Positions 57,057 to 64,000 of a stretch of 64,000 bases of DNA are shown one piece after another. Position numbers and translations under genes: made by a program. The stretch is from Streptomyces diastatochromogenes (lineage in GTDB: Bacteria; Actinomycetota; Actinomycetes; Streptomycetales; Streptomycetaceae), in NCBI GenBank assembly GCA_026913215.1, contig JAPTYK010000007.1, forward strand, positions 1-64,000. The letters run 5' to 3'. Every line of letters begins with the position of its first letter. Within the stretch, counting starts at the first letter, position 1. Below the pieces are notes generated by a model. That model was given only the letters and a program-made list of their open reading frames with translations, was not told the origin of the DNA and did no database searches.

Positions 57057-57718
57057 AAGAACTGATGAGCGATCCGCGTTTCGCCGGGACAACGCTCCTG
57101 GTGATCGACTTCGAGGGCCTTACCCCGGCGGGGCGACCCGCCGAGCCGGTCGAGGTCGCCGTGCTGGCACTGCGCCCCGTGGACCGGCGGCTGGCTGAAG
57201 TCGGCCGATTCGAGGAGCTGATGCGTCCGCCGGCTGACGTGCCTGTGACCGCGAGGGATGTCCAGCTCAAGGGCATTACCCAGCAGATGCTGTCCTCGGC
57301 AGCGTCGGCAGCCGAGGTGATGGCCCGGCTTGACGCGCGCCTGACAGCGCCGCCGTACCGGTTGGTCGCCCATCACGCCCCCACGGAAGCCGGGATCATC
57401 GCCCGCCAGGCAGAGCACTGTCCCATACTCGCGGCCACACCGTTGCTGGACACGTTGCGTCTGGCCAAGGCCGTGGTGCCCGGGCTCGGCTCGTACGGGC
57501 TTGACAGTCTGCTCGGCTACTACGGGATCGCCAAGCCGGCCGGACGGCACCGGGCGATGCCGGATGTCGAGGTCACCGCCCAGGTGCTGGCCCGACTGCT
57601 GGAGGAAGGGTGTGCCGGTGGCCGGTGGCGCACGCTCCTCGAACTGGACGCGGCCGCTGGACTGCAGCCCAAACGGCCACCCTCGGGCACGGAGGCAGAG
57701 CAGAGTGCTCTGTTCTGA
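57053..57718 (+). CDS. DnaQ-like DEDDh exonuclease
   Basis: 221 residues. Exo I TLLVIDFEGLTPAG (Asp, Glu), Exo II VAHHAPTEAGIIARQ with Ala and His before the usual Asp position (the acidic residue appears as Glu), Exo III AGRHRAMPDVEVTAQVLA (His, Asp). A 3'-5' exonuclease or oligoribonuclease-type fold. With HIT and Nudix neighbours it could act on short nucleotides or nucleotide conjugates. Start GTG 57053 overlaps the fusion-gene stop (GTGA). Confidence 0.82.
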   Translation: MKELMSDPRFAGTTLLVIDFEGLTPAGRPAEPVEVAVLALRPVDRRLAEVGRFEELMRPPADVPVTARDVQLKGITQQMLSSAASAAEVMARLDARLTAPPYRLVAHHAPTEAGIIARQAEHCPILAATPLLDTLRLAKAVVPGLGSYGLDSLLGYYGIAKPAGRHRAMPDVEVTAQVLARLLEEGCAGGRWRTLLELDAAAGLQPKRPPSGTEAEQSALF

Positions 57719-57845
57719 CCCGGTCTCCTGCGCGGCGAGACCACGGAGCGGCTGGTGTCTCGGGGCCTATGCCCGCAGGTCCAGGCCGTGACAGGCACCC
57801 GCTCACGTCCGTTGAGCACAACGAAGAGAAATGAGGGAACGGAGC

Positions 57846-58267
57846 ATGACCGCACCGGTGTTCACCGCCCCGGAAGCTGCCGAGGACGTCACACGGATGC
57901 GCGGCGCTTTCGCGGTCGCGTTCGACCTGGCCTGGCGGCTGTACGCCGCGAGCTGGAGCGGCTGGTACGCAACCGACATCCACATGCACCACCCGCTCAC
58001 CGACCCCGCCCGCCACGCGCTGTATCACCGGCTCGCCGCCCGCAACAGGATCTGGATCGCCTACCGCAACCTCCCCGCCCCGCTCCTCCCCGTCTATCTG
58101 AGCGTGTGGACCACGATCACCCTGGCCCGGGCCGTGCACGGCGGCGGACTGGGCCAGACGCTGCGCGGCGTGAGTGAAGGTGGAGGACCCGGCGTATGCA
58201 GCGGCGGCGGCCGATGAGCTGGCGGACCGTCTACCGGCTCACGGCCGCCGGGCGGCCACCCATCATC
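57846..58267 (+). pseudogene. Truncated family 2 glycosyltransferase
   Basis: The segment FDLAWRLYAASWSGWYATDI, HHPLTDPARHALYHRLAARN and IAYRNLPAPLLPVYLSVW matches the C-terminal third of a GT2 glycosyltransferase. After one missing base near 58185 the frame ends RRPMSWRTVYRLTAAGRPPI, the typical C-terminus. The nucleotide-sugar-binding domain with its DxD is absent; the first 25 residues (MTAPVFTAPEAAEDVTRMRG) are unrelated. At about 140 residues the protein cannot be an active glycosyltransferase and is probably a deletion remnant. Confidence 0.65.
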
Positions 58268-58306
58268 TGACCTCTTTGTCCCGTCCTACGAGGAGTTCTC
58301 TTCGCC

Positions 58307-59080
58307 ATGAACCAGTTGTTGCCCTCGCTGATGGGGGTGTTCGCCCATCCCGACGATGAGAGTCTGCTGGCTGGCGGTGTGCTCGCACAGCACCACGCCG
58401 CCGGCGCCCGCACCGCCGTCGTCACCGCCACCTGGGCGCCGACGAGCCACCGTGCCCCCGAACTCGCCGACGCTCTCACCGTTCTCGGGGCCGGCTCACC
58501 ACGGCTGCTCGGCTACGCCGACGCCCGCAACCCCGCCTCCACGCCCGGCGGCGCCGTACGCCTTGTCGACGCGCCCCTCGACGAAGCCGTCGGCCTCCTG
58601 GTCGCACACATCCGCGAGTTCCGGCCCGACATCGTGGTCGGCCACGACGCCCTGGGCCAACTCACCGGCCACCCGGACCACCGTCGCGCCCACCAGATCA
58701 CCCTCCTCGCCGTCGGGGCCGCCGCCCTGCCGCACCTGTACCCCGACGCCGGGGAGCCCTGGCAGCCAGCCGCGCTGTACGCGGCCACGCACTCCGAATC
58801 TGGGATAGGCCGGCTCGGCCCCCTCCTTCAGAGCGTGGGCAAGACGCTCCTCGCGGCACCGGACACATACGCGACCACGACCGTCGACGTCTCACCCTGG
58901 GCCGCGGTGAAGTGGGCCGCGATCTGCGCCCACCGCAGCGAGGCCGCCCGCCCGCGCCCCCTACCCGGCCTGCTCGCCCGCCTGCCCGAACCGGAACGCA
59001 ACGAGATCATCAGCACCGAGCAGTTCACCCGACTCTCCGCCGGTCCCGCGCCGGGCGACCCGCACCAACTCGTCGCCTGA
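58307..59080 (+). CDS. LmbE/PIG-L-type zinc deacetylase
   Basis: 257 residues. The zinc motif AHPDDESLLAGG lies near the start and GHDALGQLTGHPDHRRAH completes the metal site. Family members remove N-acetyl groups from GlcNAc conjugates (as in mycothiol, teicoplanin and lincomycin-pathway enzymes). It is preceded by the glycosyltransferase remnant, which suggests that the ancestral pathway attached and deacetylated an amino sugar. Confidence 0.86.
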   Translation: MNQLLPSLMGVFAHPDDESLLAGGVLAQHHAAGARTAVVTATWAPTSHRAPELADALTVLGAGSPRLLGYADARNPASTPGGAVRLVDAPLDEAVGLLVAHIREFRPDIVVGHDALGQLTGHPDHRRAHQITLLAVGAAALPHLYPDAGEPWQPAALYAATHSESGIGRLGPLLQSVGKTLLAAPDTYATTTVDVSPWAAVKWAAICAHRSEAARPRPLPGLLARLPEPERNEIISTEQFTRLSAGPAPGDPHQLVA

Positions 59081-59125
59081 CCGGCCCACCGCCCACAGAG
59101 TCCCGCCCGCACGATCGGAGACGAG

Positions 59126-60226
59126 ATGACCACCACACCCTCCCAGGACGCTCCGCCCAGCACGTCGATGACCGACGCGGAGTACGGAGCCTTACGCGCC
59201 TCAGCCGCCCTGTGGGCCGGAACGTCCGTGCTCATCACCGACGAGCGCGGCCGGGTCCTGATCCAGCGCGTCGACTACCGCACGACCTGCCTCCTGCCGG
59301 GCGGCGCCGTCGACGCGAACGAGTCCCCGGCCCAGGGGGCCGCGCGCGAACTGCGCGAGGAGCTCGGCGTCACCATGGCCGTCGACCGTGGGCTCGCCGT
59401 GGACTGGGTCAGCGCCGACAGCCTCAACGCGCCCGCCGACCTGCGCTTCCCTGGCGAGATCCTCCACGTCTACGACGGCGGCACGTGGAACGACGAGCAG
59501 ATCGCCGCAGTCCAGCTGCCCGACCGCGAGATCACGTCCGTCGAGTTCGTCGAACCCGCCCGGCTCCCGGACCTGATGTCCCCGGCGACGCCCGCCGGGC
59601 CCTGTCCGCCCTGCGCGCCCGCATCAACTCCGCTGGCCCCGCCCTGCTGGAGAACGGCCTCCCGATCGCCCCCACCGTCCTTGACCGGGCCGGCACCCTT
59701 CGTACCGCACGCACCCAACACCACCTCCCCTTCCACGCCGGCCCCGCACCGGAGCAACTTTCGGTGGTCCAGGCCTGGGGGTGGCTCTTCGGACCCGACG
59801 GCCGAGCCTTGGTGCTGCTGGAACCGGACACCGGCGCGGCCTGCCTGCCCGGCGGCACCCCGAATCCCCGGACCGCGGCAACCCACTCGTCACCCTGCGC
59901 CGGGAGGTACGGGAGGAGGCGCGGCCGAGTTCGGCGAACCGCTGTTCCTCGGCCACCTCACCGACCCCGACGAGCCGTACGCACGCCTCCGCTACGCCGC
60001 GCCCCTCACCCGTCTCGGCCCGCCACCCGTCGACCCGGCCACCGGCCGCACCCACATCCGGGTCCTGGCCACACTCGAGCAGGCCCTGGAGCTCTTCGAC
60101 TGGGGAATCCCGGGGGCCGACCAGCTCGCCGCCGTCCACCAGGCCCGAGCGCGGCTCGGGATCCCCCGTGCCGCGCGGCAGCCCCTCACCGAACTACCGG
60201 ACGCCACCGACCTCACCATCTTGTAG
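59126..60226 (+). CDS. Second tandem double-Nudix protein (frameshifted)
   Basis: About 367 residues. Domain 1: VLITDERGRVLIQRVDYRT and box GGAVDANESPAQGAARELRE with ELGV. Domain 2 must be pieced from three frames: LSALRARINSAGPALLENGL, VVQAWGWLFGPDGRALVLLE, box-like GNPLVTLRREVREEA, then EFGEPLFLGHLTDPDEPYAR and ALELFDWGIPGADQLAAVHQ to 60226. Three phase changes (near 59585, 59865 and 59930), each one missing base, return to the starting frame. Same architecture as the gene at 50551 but diverged in sequence. Confidence 0.75.
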   Translation: MTTTPSQDAPPSTSMTDAEYGALRASAALWAGTSVLITDERGRVLIQRVDYRTTCLLPGGAVDANESPAQGAARELREELGVTMAVDRGLAVDWVSADSLNAPADLRFPGEILHVYDGGTWNDEQIAAVQLPDREITSVEFVEPARLPDLMSPATPAGPCPPCAPASTPLAPPCWRTASRSPPPSLTGPAPFVPHAPNTTSPSTPAPHRSNFRWSRPGGGSSDPTAEPWCCWNRTPARPACPAAPRIPGPRQPTRHPAPGGTGGGAAEFGEPLFLGHLTDPDEPYARLRYAAPLTRLGPPPVDPATGRTHIRVLATLEQALELFDWGIPGADQLAAVHQARARLGIPRAARQPLTELPDATDLTIL

Positions 60227-60259
60227 CCCGCCACGTCCCATCTCGAAACGAGGACTCGC

Positions 60260-60736
60260 ATGAGCAACACGTCACCCGCCCTCGGCACGCCGCCCGTGCC
60301 CGCTCAGCCCTTGCTGGCCACACGAGCCGCATCGGATGCTCCACCTCCGGTTCGAACGGGGCACTGCCAGTGCGGCCGGCTCTCCTATCAGGTCGTCGGA
60401 GTTCCGGATGATCCGCATTTGTGCTCATGCGTCCATGAGACGCGGATTTCCGGTGGGCCCGCGGTGCTATGGGTGGGCTTCCCCCTGGACTCCTTGATCT
60501 GGACCGGGACCGGAGGTGAGCCGAAGTGGTACGCGACCTACCCGACCCTACGACGAGGCTTCTGCCCCAACTGTGGAACACACCTCGTGTCCGTGGCCGA
60601 CGGGTCCACGATGGTCATGGTGACCGGGTTCAGCCTCACCGACCAGAGCGGCATCGAACCCCTCGGTCACTCCCACCGCGAGAACGCCGCGCCCTGGATG
60701 CACATCACCCTCGCGCCCGGCTCAGAGGGCGGGTGA
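60260..60736 (+). CDS. GFA/CENP-V-type zinc-binding protein
   Basis: 158 residues; glutathione-dependent formaldehyde-activating enzyme-like fold. Zinc cysteines: GHCQCGRLSYQV, CSCVHETRISGG and FCPNCGTHLVSV. Actinobacteria lack glutathione, so the classic activity is unlikely; a mycothiol-related or purely structural role is possible. Stop overlaps the next short frame (GTGA). Confidence 0.8.
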   Translation: MSNTSPALGTPPVPAQPLLATRAASDAPPPVRTGHCQCGRLSYQVVGVPDDPHLCSCVHETRISGGPAVLWVGFPLDSLIWTGTGGEPKWYATYPTLRRGFCPNCGTHLVSVADGSTMVMVTGFSLTDQSGIEPLGHSHRENAAPWMHITLAPGSEGG

Positions 60737-60885
60737 ATCAGCTGACGCCCGAGCGGTGGCCGAGCGAGGAGGACCACGACAGGCACGGCGAGTCGACACG
60801 GTTCGAGTGCTTCTGGATCCCGCCGGAGACCGCGCATGTGCTCCAGCCCGGGCAAGGCGCGCTGCTCGGGCTCCTGGACGTCTGA
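60733..60885 (+). CDS. 50-residue ORF, probable C-terminal fragment of a Nudix protein
   Basis: Starts at GTG 60733, overlapping the GFA stop. The translation LTPERWPSEEDHDRHGESTR, ECFWIPPETAHVLQPGQGAL resembles the C-terminal tail of larger Nudix hydrolases (glycine-rich PGQG and a Trp-containing strand) and has no Nudix box. It may be a degraded gene end kept by the overlap. Confidence 0.45.
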   Translation: MNQLTPERWPSEEDHDRHGESTRFECFWIPPETAHVLQPGQGALLGLLDV

Positions 60886-61070
60886 CCCCACCTATTCGCC
60901 CCGACCTGTACAGGGATGCAGCCGATGCACAGCACCCCCGCCCGGCATGGCTCGATCGGCGACCTCACTTCTGACCTGGGGCTAGACTTCGTGGTCATCC
61001 GGCAACGGATGCCCGTACGCCGCGGTCACAGGCACCCCCAGCTACGTACCATCCGCCTGGAGGCCAAGTC

Positions 61071-61897
61071 GTGACCACACCACTGCTCCTTGTTGACGGT
61101 CACTATCTTCCTACCGTGCCTGGCACGGGTTCGCCGCGCGCATCATGAGCCGCGACAGCGCGATTGACCGCACCGGCGTCTTCGGCTTCCTGGCGCTGCT
61201 GCGCAAGGCCCAAGCCCAGCATGCCGATGGATTCGAGATCGTCGTGGTCTTCGACTCCGAGGACGGTTCCCAGGCCCGCGCCAGACATGACAGCGACTAC
61301 AAGGCCCAGCGACCAGCCCCGGAGGCGGGCCTGGTCGAGTCTCTTGCCTTGGTCAAGAACGCTCTCGACCACAAGGGAGTCCAGTGGGTTGAGCAAGACG
61401 GCTGTGAGGCGGACGACGTCATCGCCACCCTGACCACGATCGCTCGCGCCGAAGGCCGCGCGGTCGACATCATGACCACCGACAAGGACTACATCCAGCT
61501 CTTGGTCGACCCTGGTGTGCGTCTGCTGAACACCGCCCTCGCTCAGGGCCGTCGTTACACGGCCGGTGAGCACATTCGTCCCCGTTACGGGGTCCTTGCC
61601 GAGCAGTGGCCCGACTTCCGCGCCCTGATGGGCGACCCCGCGGACAACATCAGCGGCGTCCGTGGCATCGGCGCTAAGACAGCAGCCCGGCTCCTGATTG
61701 ACGGCCGCCGACTCGAAAGCATCCCGGTCGAAGAACTGCGCCCAGCCTGGGCAGCGCTGTGGCCGGAGGTCCTGCGGTGGCGCGAGATGATCAGGCTCGA
61801 TAGCAAGGCCGTCGTCCCCAACGACATCCTCACGACCATCCCTTCCGCGCCCCTGGAACCCGCCGCGCACGTCTTGGAAGCGCTGAGCCTGTGGTGA
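61071..61897 (+). CDS. Stand-alone 5'-3' exonuclease (FEN domain)
   Basis: About 276 residues, the flap/5'-3' exonuclease domain normally found at the N-terminus of DNA polymerase I. Start GTG 61071 follows GGAGG: LLLVDGHYL, then one base missing near 61110 and YRAWHGFAARIMSRD. Metal residues: VVFDSEDGSQARAR, GCEADDVIATL, MTTDKDYIQLL, then the helix-hairpin-helix GDPADNISGVRGIGAKTAAR. No polymerase domain follows. Its stop overlaps the SGNH gene. Confidence 0.83.
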
Positions 61898-62664
61898 CCG
61901 GCTCCGACGGTCACCACAGGCTGGGGAAAGTTCGCCACGCCCTGACCGTCGGATTCTTCGGCACCTCGATCATGGAACACCTTGAGGCCGTCAACACGCA
62001 GATGACTGCCCAGGCGAACTTGCCCAAGATCGGCTCCAGGGTCACGGTCGAACGCTGGGCCCAGCGCGGCTGGGTGCACCGCTTGGCCCTGTCTCTGCGC
62101 GCCGCCTGGCCGCACATCGCTTTCGACGTCCGCAACCACGGGCAGGGCGGGGCCACCAGCCGCGACATTGCGGGCATCATCGAAGCCGACCGGTCCACAA
62201 CCGGCTCCAACTACGATTTGGTGTTCCTCGGCTGTGGCATCAACGACGTCTGGCGCGGCTTCCAAGGCCGCATGGCCGAAGCAGTCGGCATCGCGGAGTA
62301 CACCCGGCACCTGACCGGCATGCTTGACCAGCTCAGCGGATACTCCCGCCGGATCGTCGTCGTCTCCGAGACCCCGTTCGGCCCGATCGAGGATCCGGCC
62401 ACTGTCACAGCGATGAACGCGGAGCTGGGCCGCTACAACGAGGCCGCCCGCGCGGCGGCCGCCGCGCACGGCACGTTATTCCTGGACGTGTGGACCCCGT
62501 TCACCACCGTCGCCCGGCTGATGGACGACCCGGCCGCCTTGTGGAGCGACGGAGTGCACCTGAGCGAACTCGGCGACACCGTCCTGCTCCAGCAAGCCGA
62601 GCAGCTCCTCGCCGAGCACGGCACCATCGAGGAGCTGCTGGACTGTCCGCTCCCAGGTGCGTGA
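61894..62664 (+). CDS. SGNH/GDSL-type esterase
   Basis: 256 residues. Block I VGFFGTSIMEHLE has GTS where GDS is usual (Ser nucleophile kept); block II Gly in NHGQGGATSRDI; block III LVFLGCGINDVW (Asn); block V WSDGVHLSELG (Asp, His). No signal peptide, so probably an intracellular esterase or acyl-hydrolase. Start GTG 61894 overlaps the nuclease stop (GTGA). Confidence 0.83.
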   Translation: MTGSDGHHRLGKVRHALTVGFFGTSIMEHLEAVNTQMTAQANLPKIGSRVTVERWAQRGWVHRLALSLRAAWPHIAFDVRNHGQGGATSRDIAGIIEADRSTTGSNYDLVFLGCGINDVWRGFQGRMAEAVGIAEYTRHLTGMLDQLSGYSRRIVVVSETPFGPIEDPATVTAMNAELGRYNEAARAAAAAHGTLFLDVWTPFTTVARLMDDPAALWSDGVHLSELGDTVLLQQAEQLLAEHGTIEELLDCPLPGA

Positions 62665-62706
62665 GGCTGCACTGACGGCGTGCACCACATACCGAGCTGC
62701 TGGAAA

Positions 62707-62740
62707 GTGCCAGAGCACCTCAGCCGAGGGGCCCTGGCAC
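62707..62740. terminator. Hairpin between convergent genes
   Basis: GTGCCAG (62707-62713) pairs with CTGGCAC (62734-62740); inside, CCTC and GAGG form a second stem with loop AGCC. It lies in the 80-bp gap between the SGNH and amidase stops and probably terminates both transcripts. Confidence 0.55.
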
Positions 62741-62744
62741 GGCT

Positions 62745-64000
62745 CTACTGCTTTCGCAGTTCAGCAGGGCTCAGGGGCTTCGGCAGCTTCGGCAGCAGCT
62801 GTGCCAAGTGTGCTGCCACAGCAATGACCGTGCGGTCGGCGAGGTACGGCCCGACAATCTGAATGCTCAGTGGCACCCCGTCGGTCGTCCGCCCGGCGGG
62901 GACGATCGCTGACGGGAGGCGTACCTGGCTGGTCAGGTTAAGCCAGGTCGTCTGGTCGTAGTAGCTGCGCTTCGCTCCGTCGACGGTGATGGACCGCTGC
63001 TGCACTGGGATGGACGTCTGGTCTTCGACAGCTGCTGTCGGTGTGGCCGGCGTGATCAGGATGTCGTGCTGGGTGAAGTACTGGGCCCAGCGCTGGCGCA
63101 ACTTCTCGCGGGCTTCATTAGCGATCAGCCAGTCGCGATGGCGCTGCGTGCGTGCCCGCAAGTAGAAGGCTCCGGGAGAGGTGTCACCGGGGGCGAGCTT
63201 GTCCGCCTGGTCCACCTCGCCCTGGAACACGGCGTCCGGGGTGGTGGCGGTTGACGTGGCGTACATCAGGTTCGTGAAGGCCCGGTCGGACTCCGGCATG
63301 CTGACGGGCCGCGTGGTGACGTCGACCTGCGCCCCGGAGGAGCGTACGAGTCCCGTCACGGTGCTCATCAGGTCCCGGGTGGCCGCATCGACACGGCAGT
63401 GGTCGTCGTCGGCCCAGATGCCGACCCGGTAGTCCCGCAGCCGGGACAAGCGGGGGCCGGGCAGCTCTACCCGCCAGGCCGGGGCGTCTGCCGGTGCTGG
63501 CCCGGCGAGGACGCCCAGGAGGAGAGCAAGGTCGGCCGGTGTCCGCGCGAGCGGACCGAGCGTGGTCATGTCACTCGAAGTGAGCCAGCCGGGCAGCCGG
63601 GGAATGTGGCCGCGGGTGGAGATCAGCCCGTAGCTCGGGCGCAGGGTGTAAACACCGCAGTAGGCGGCTGGGAGCCGTAGCGACCCGGCGAGATCGCTGC
63701 CGACCTCAGCGCTCGTGAGGCCTGCGGCGACGGCGGCCGCCGGGCCGCCGGAGGAACCACCTGCGGTCCGGCCGGGAGCGTGCGGGTTCTTGGTGGTGCC
63801 GAACAGGGCGTTGGAGGTCTGGATGTCCTGGCAGTACGCCGGGGTGTTGGTCTTCCCGATGATGATCGCGCCCGCTTCACGAAGCCGGGCGACGGCGTCC
63901 GCGTCCTGGTCGGGAACGTGGTCCTTCAGGTCGGGTGAGCCGCATGTGGTCCGCATGGCGGCGGTTTCGAGGGCGTCCTTCACCGTGAGGGGAAGGCCGT
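62745..64000 (-). CDS. Amidase signature family enzyme, 5' end cut by window
   Basis: Ser-cisSer-Lys amidase. The catalytic Lys is in GLPLTVKDALETAA at the window edge; the Ser pair is in GRTAGGSSGGPAAAVAAG. Substrate-channel region RPSYGLISTRGHIPRLPGW and the C-terminal TTWLNLTSQVRLPSAIVPAG follow. 417 visible residues; the usual length is 450-500, so the first 50-70 residues lie outside. The written GTG/ATG at 63983 is internal. Convergent with the Nudix train, so probably not part of it. Confidence 0.85.
   Translation of the reverse strand, partial: GLPLTVKDALETAAMRTTCGSPDLKDHVPDQDADAVARLREAGAIIIGKTNTPAYCQDIQTSNALFGTTKNPHAPGRTAGGSSGGPAAAVAAGLTSAEVGSDLAGSLRLPAAYCGVYTLRPSYGLISTRGHIPRLPGWLTSSDMTTLGPLARTPADLALLLGVLAGPAPADAPAWRVELPGPRLSRLRDYRVGIWADDDHCRVDAATRDLMSTVTGLVRSSGAQVDVTTRPVSMPESDRAFTNLMYATSTATTPDAVFQGEVDQADKLAPGDTSPGAFYLRARTQRHRDWLIANEAREKLRQRWAQYFTQHDILITPATPTAAVEDQTSIPVQQRSITVDGAKRSYYDQTTWLNLTSQVRLPSAIVPAGRTTDGVPLSIQIVGPYLADRTVIAVAAHLAQLLPKLPKPLSPAELRKQ

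Noticed and set aside
1..64000. CRISPR arrays, tRNA or rRNA genes
   Set aside because: I saw no regularly spaced direct repeats of CRISPR size and no recognisable tRNA or rRNA sequence on either strand; a dedicated tRNA scan was not possible.

Overview
The window is very GC-rich, uses many GTG starts, has genes overlapping by ATGA or GTGA, and carries a conservon plus several protein families typical of Streptomyces. It is almost certainly a Streptomyces (or close relative) chromosome, in an accessory region that carries two natural-product gene clusters and one unusual enzyme-rich operon. All identifications come from reading motifs; no database search was run.

Layout. 1-1.5 kb: end of an asparaginase gene and a coupled PPC-domain gene. 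1.6-5.6 kb: two divergent genes encoding related repeat-containing proteins of unknown function. 5.4-15.5 kb (minus strand): one long operon reading conservon cvnABCDE, GGPP synthase, class II diterpene cyclase, cytochrome P450, class I terpene synthase and a LuxR-type regulator. This predicts a cyclic diterpenoid pathway physically coupled to a G-protein-like signalling module. 16-19 kb: aldo-keto reductase, small DUF genes and a VanX-like D-Ala-D-Ala dipeptidase. 19.1-22.7 kb: a complete DnaE-type DNA polymerase III alpha subunit, next to a nitrilase. 24-44.5 kb (minus strand): an NRPS cluster with C-A-PCP-E-C, free PCP, free C, C-PCP, A-(FkbM methyltransferase)-PCP and degenerate C-A proteins, plus two 2-oxoglutarate oxygenases, an M20 carbamoylase-type hydrolase, a P450 and an O-carbamoyltransferase. 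A divergent HTH regulator stands at its head. 46.4-50.4 kb: an ABC exporter gene split by a 2.2-kb ISAzo13-type element. 50.5-62.7 kb (plus strand): a tightly coupled gene train with at least six Nudix domains, methyltransferases, an MFS pump, HIT, a Nudix-kinase fusion, two nucleases, a LmbE/PIG-L deacetylase, a GFA protein and an SGNH hydrolase. The right edge cuts an amidase.

How the genes may work together (inference). Conservon and diterpene genes appear to be one transcription unit. The NRPS genes are nearly all translationally coupled and should make a small hydroxylated, O-methylated and carbamoylated peptide. The dnaE copy beside them could be a self-resistance target copy. The Nudix train looks like a separate, undescribed pathway acting on nucleotide-like or phosphorylated molecules.

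Quality warning. About 20 otherwise intact genes change reading frame. Essentially every phase change has the sign expected for one or more missing bases, and those inspected lie in G or C runs. I therefore treat most frameshifts as sequencing deletions, not as real gene decay, and give the full span of each reconstructed gene.
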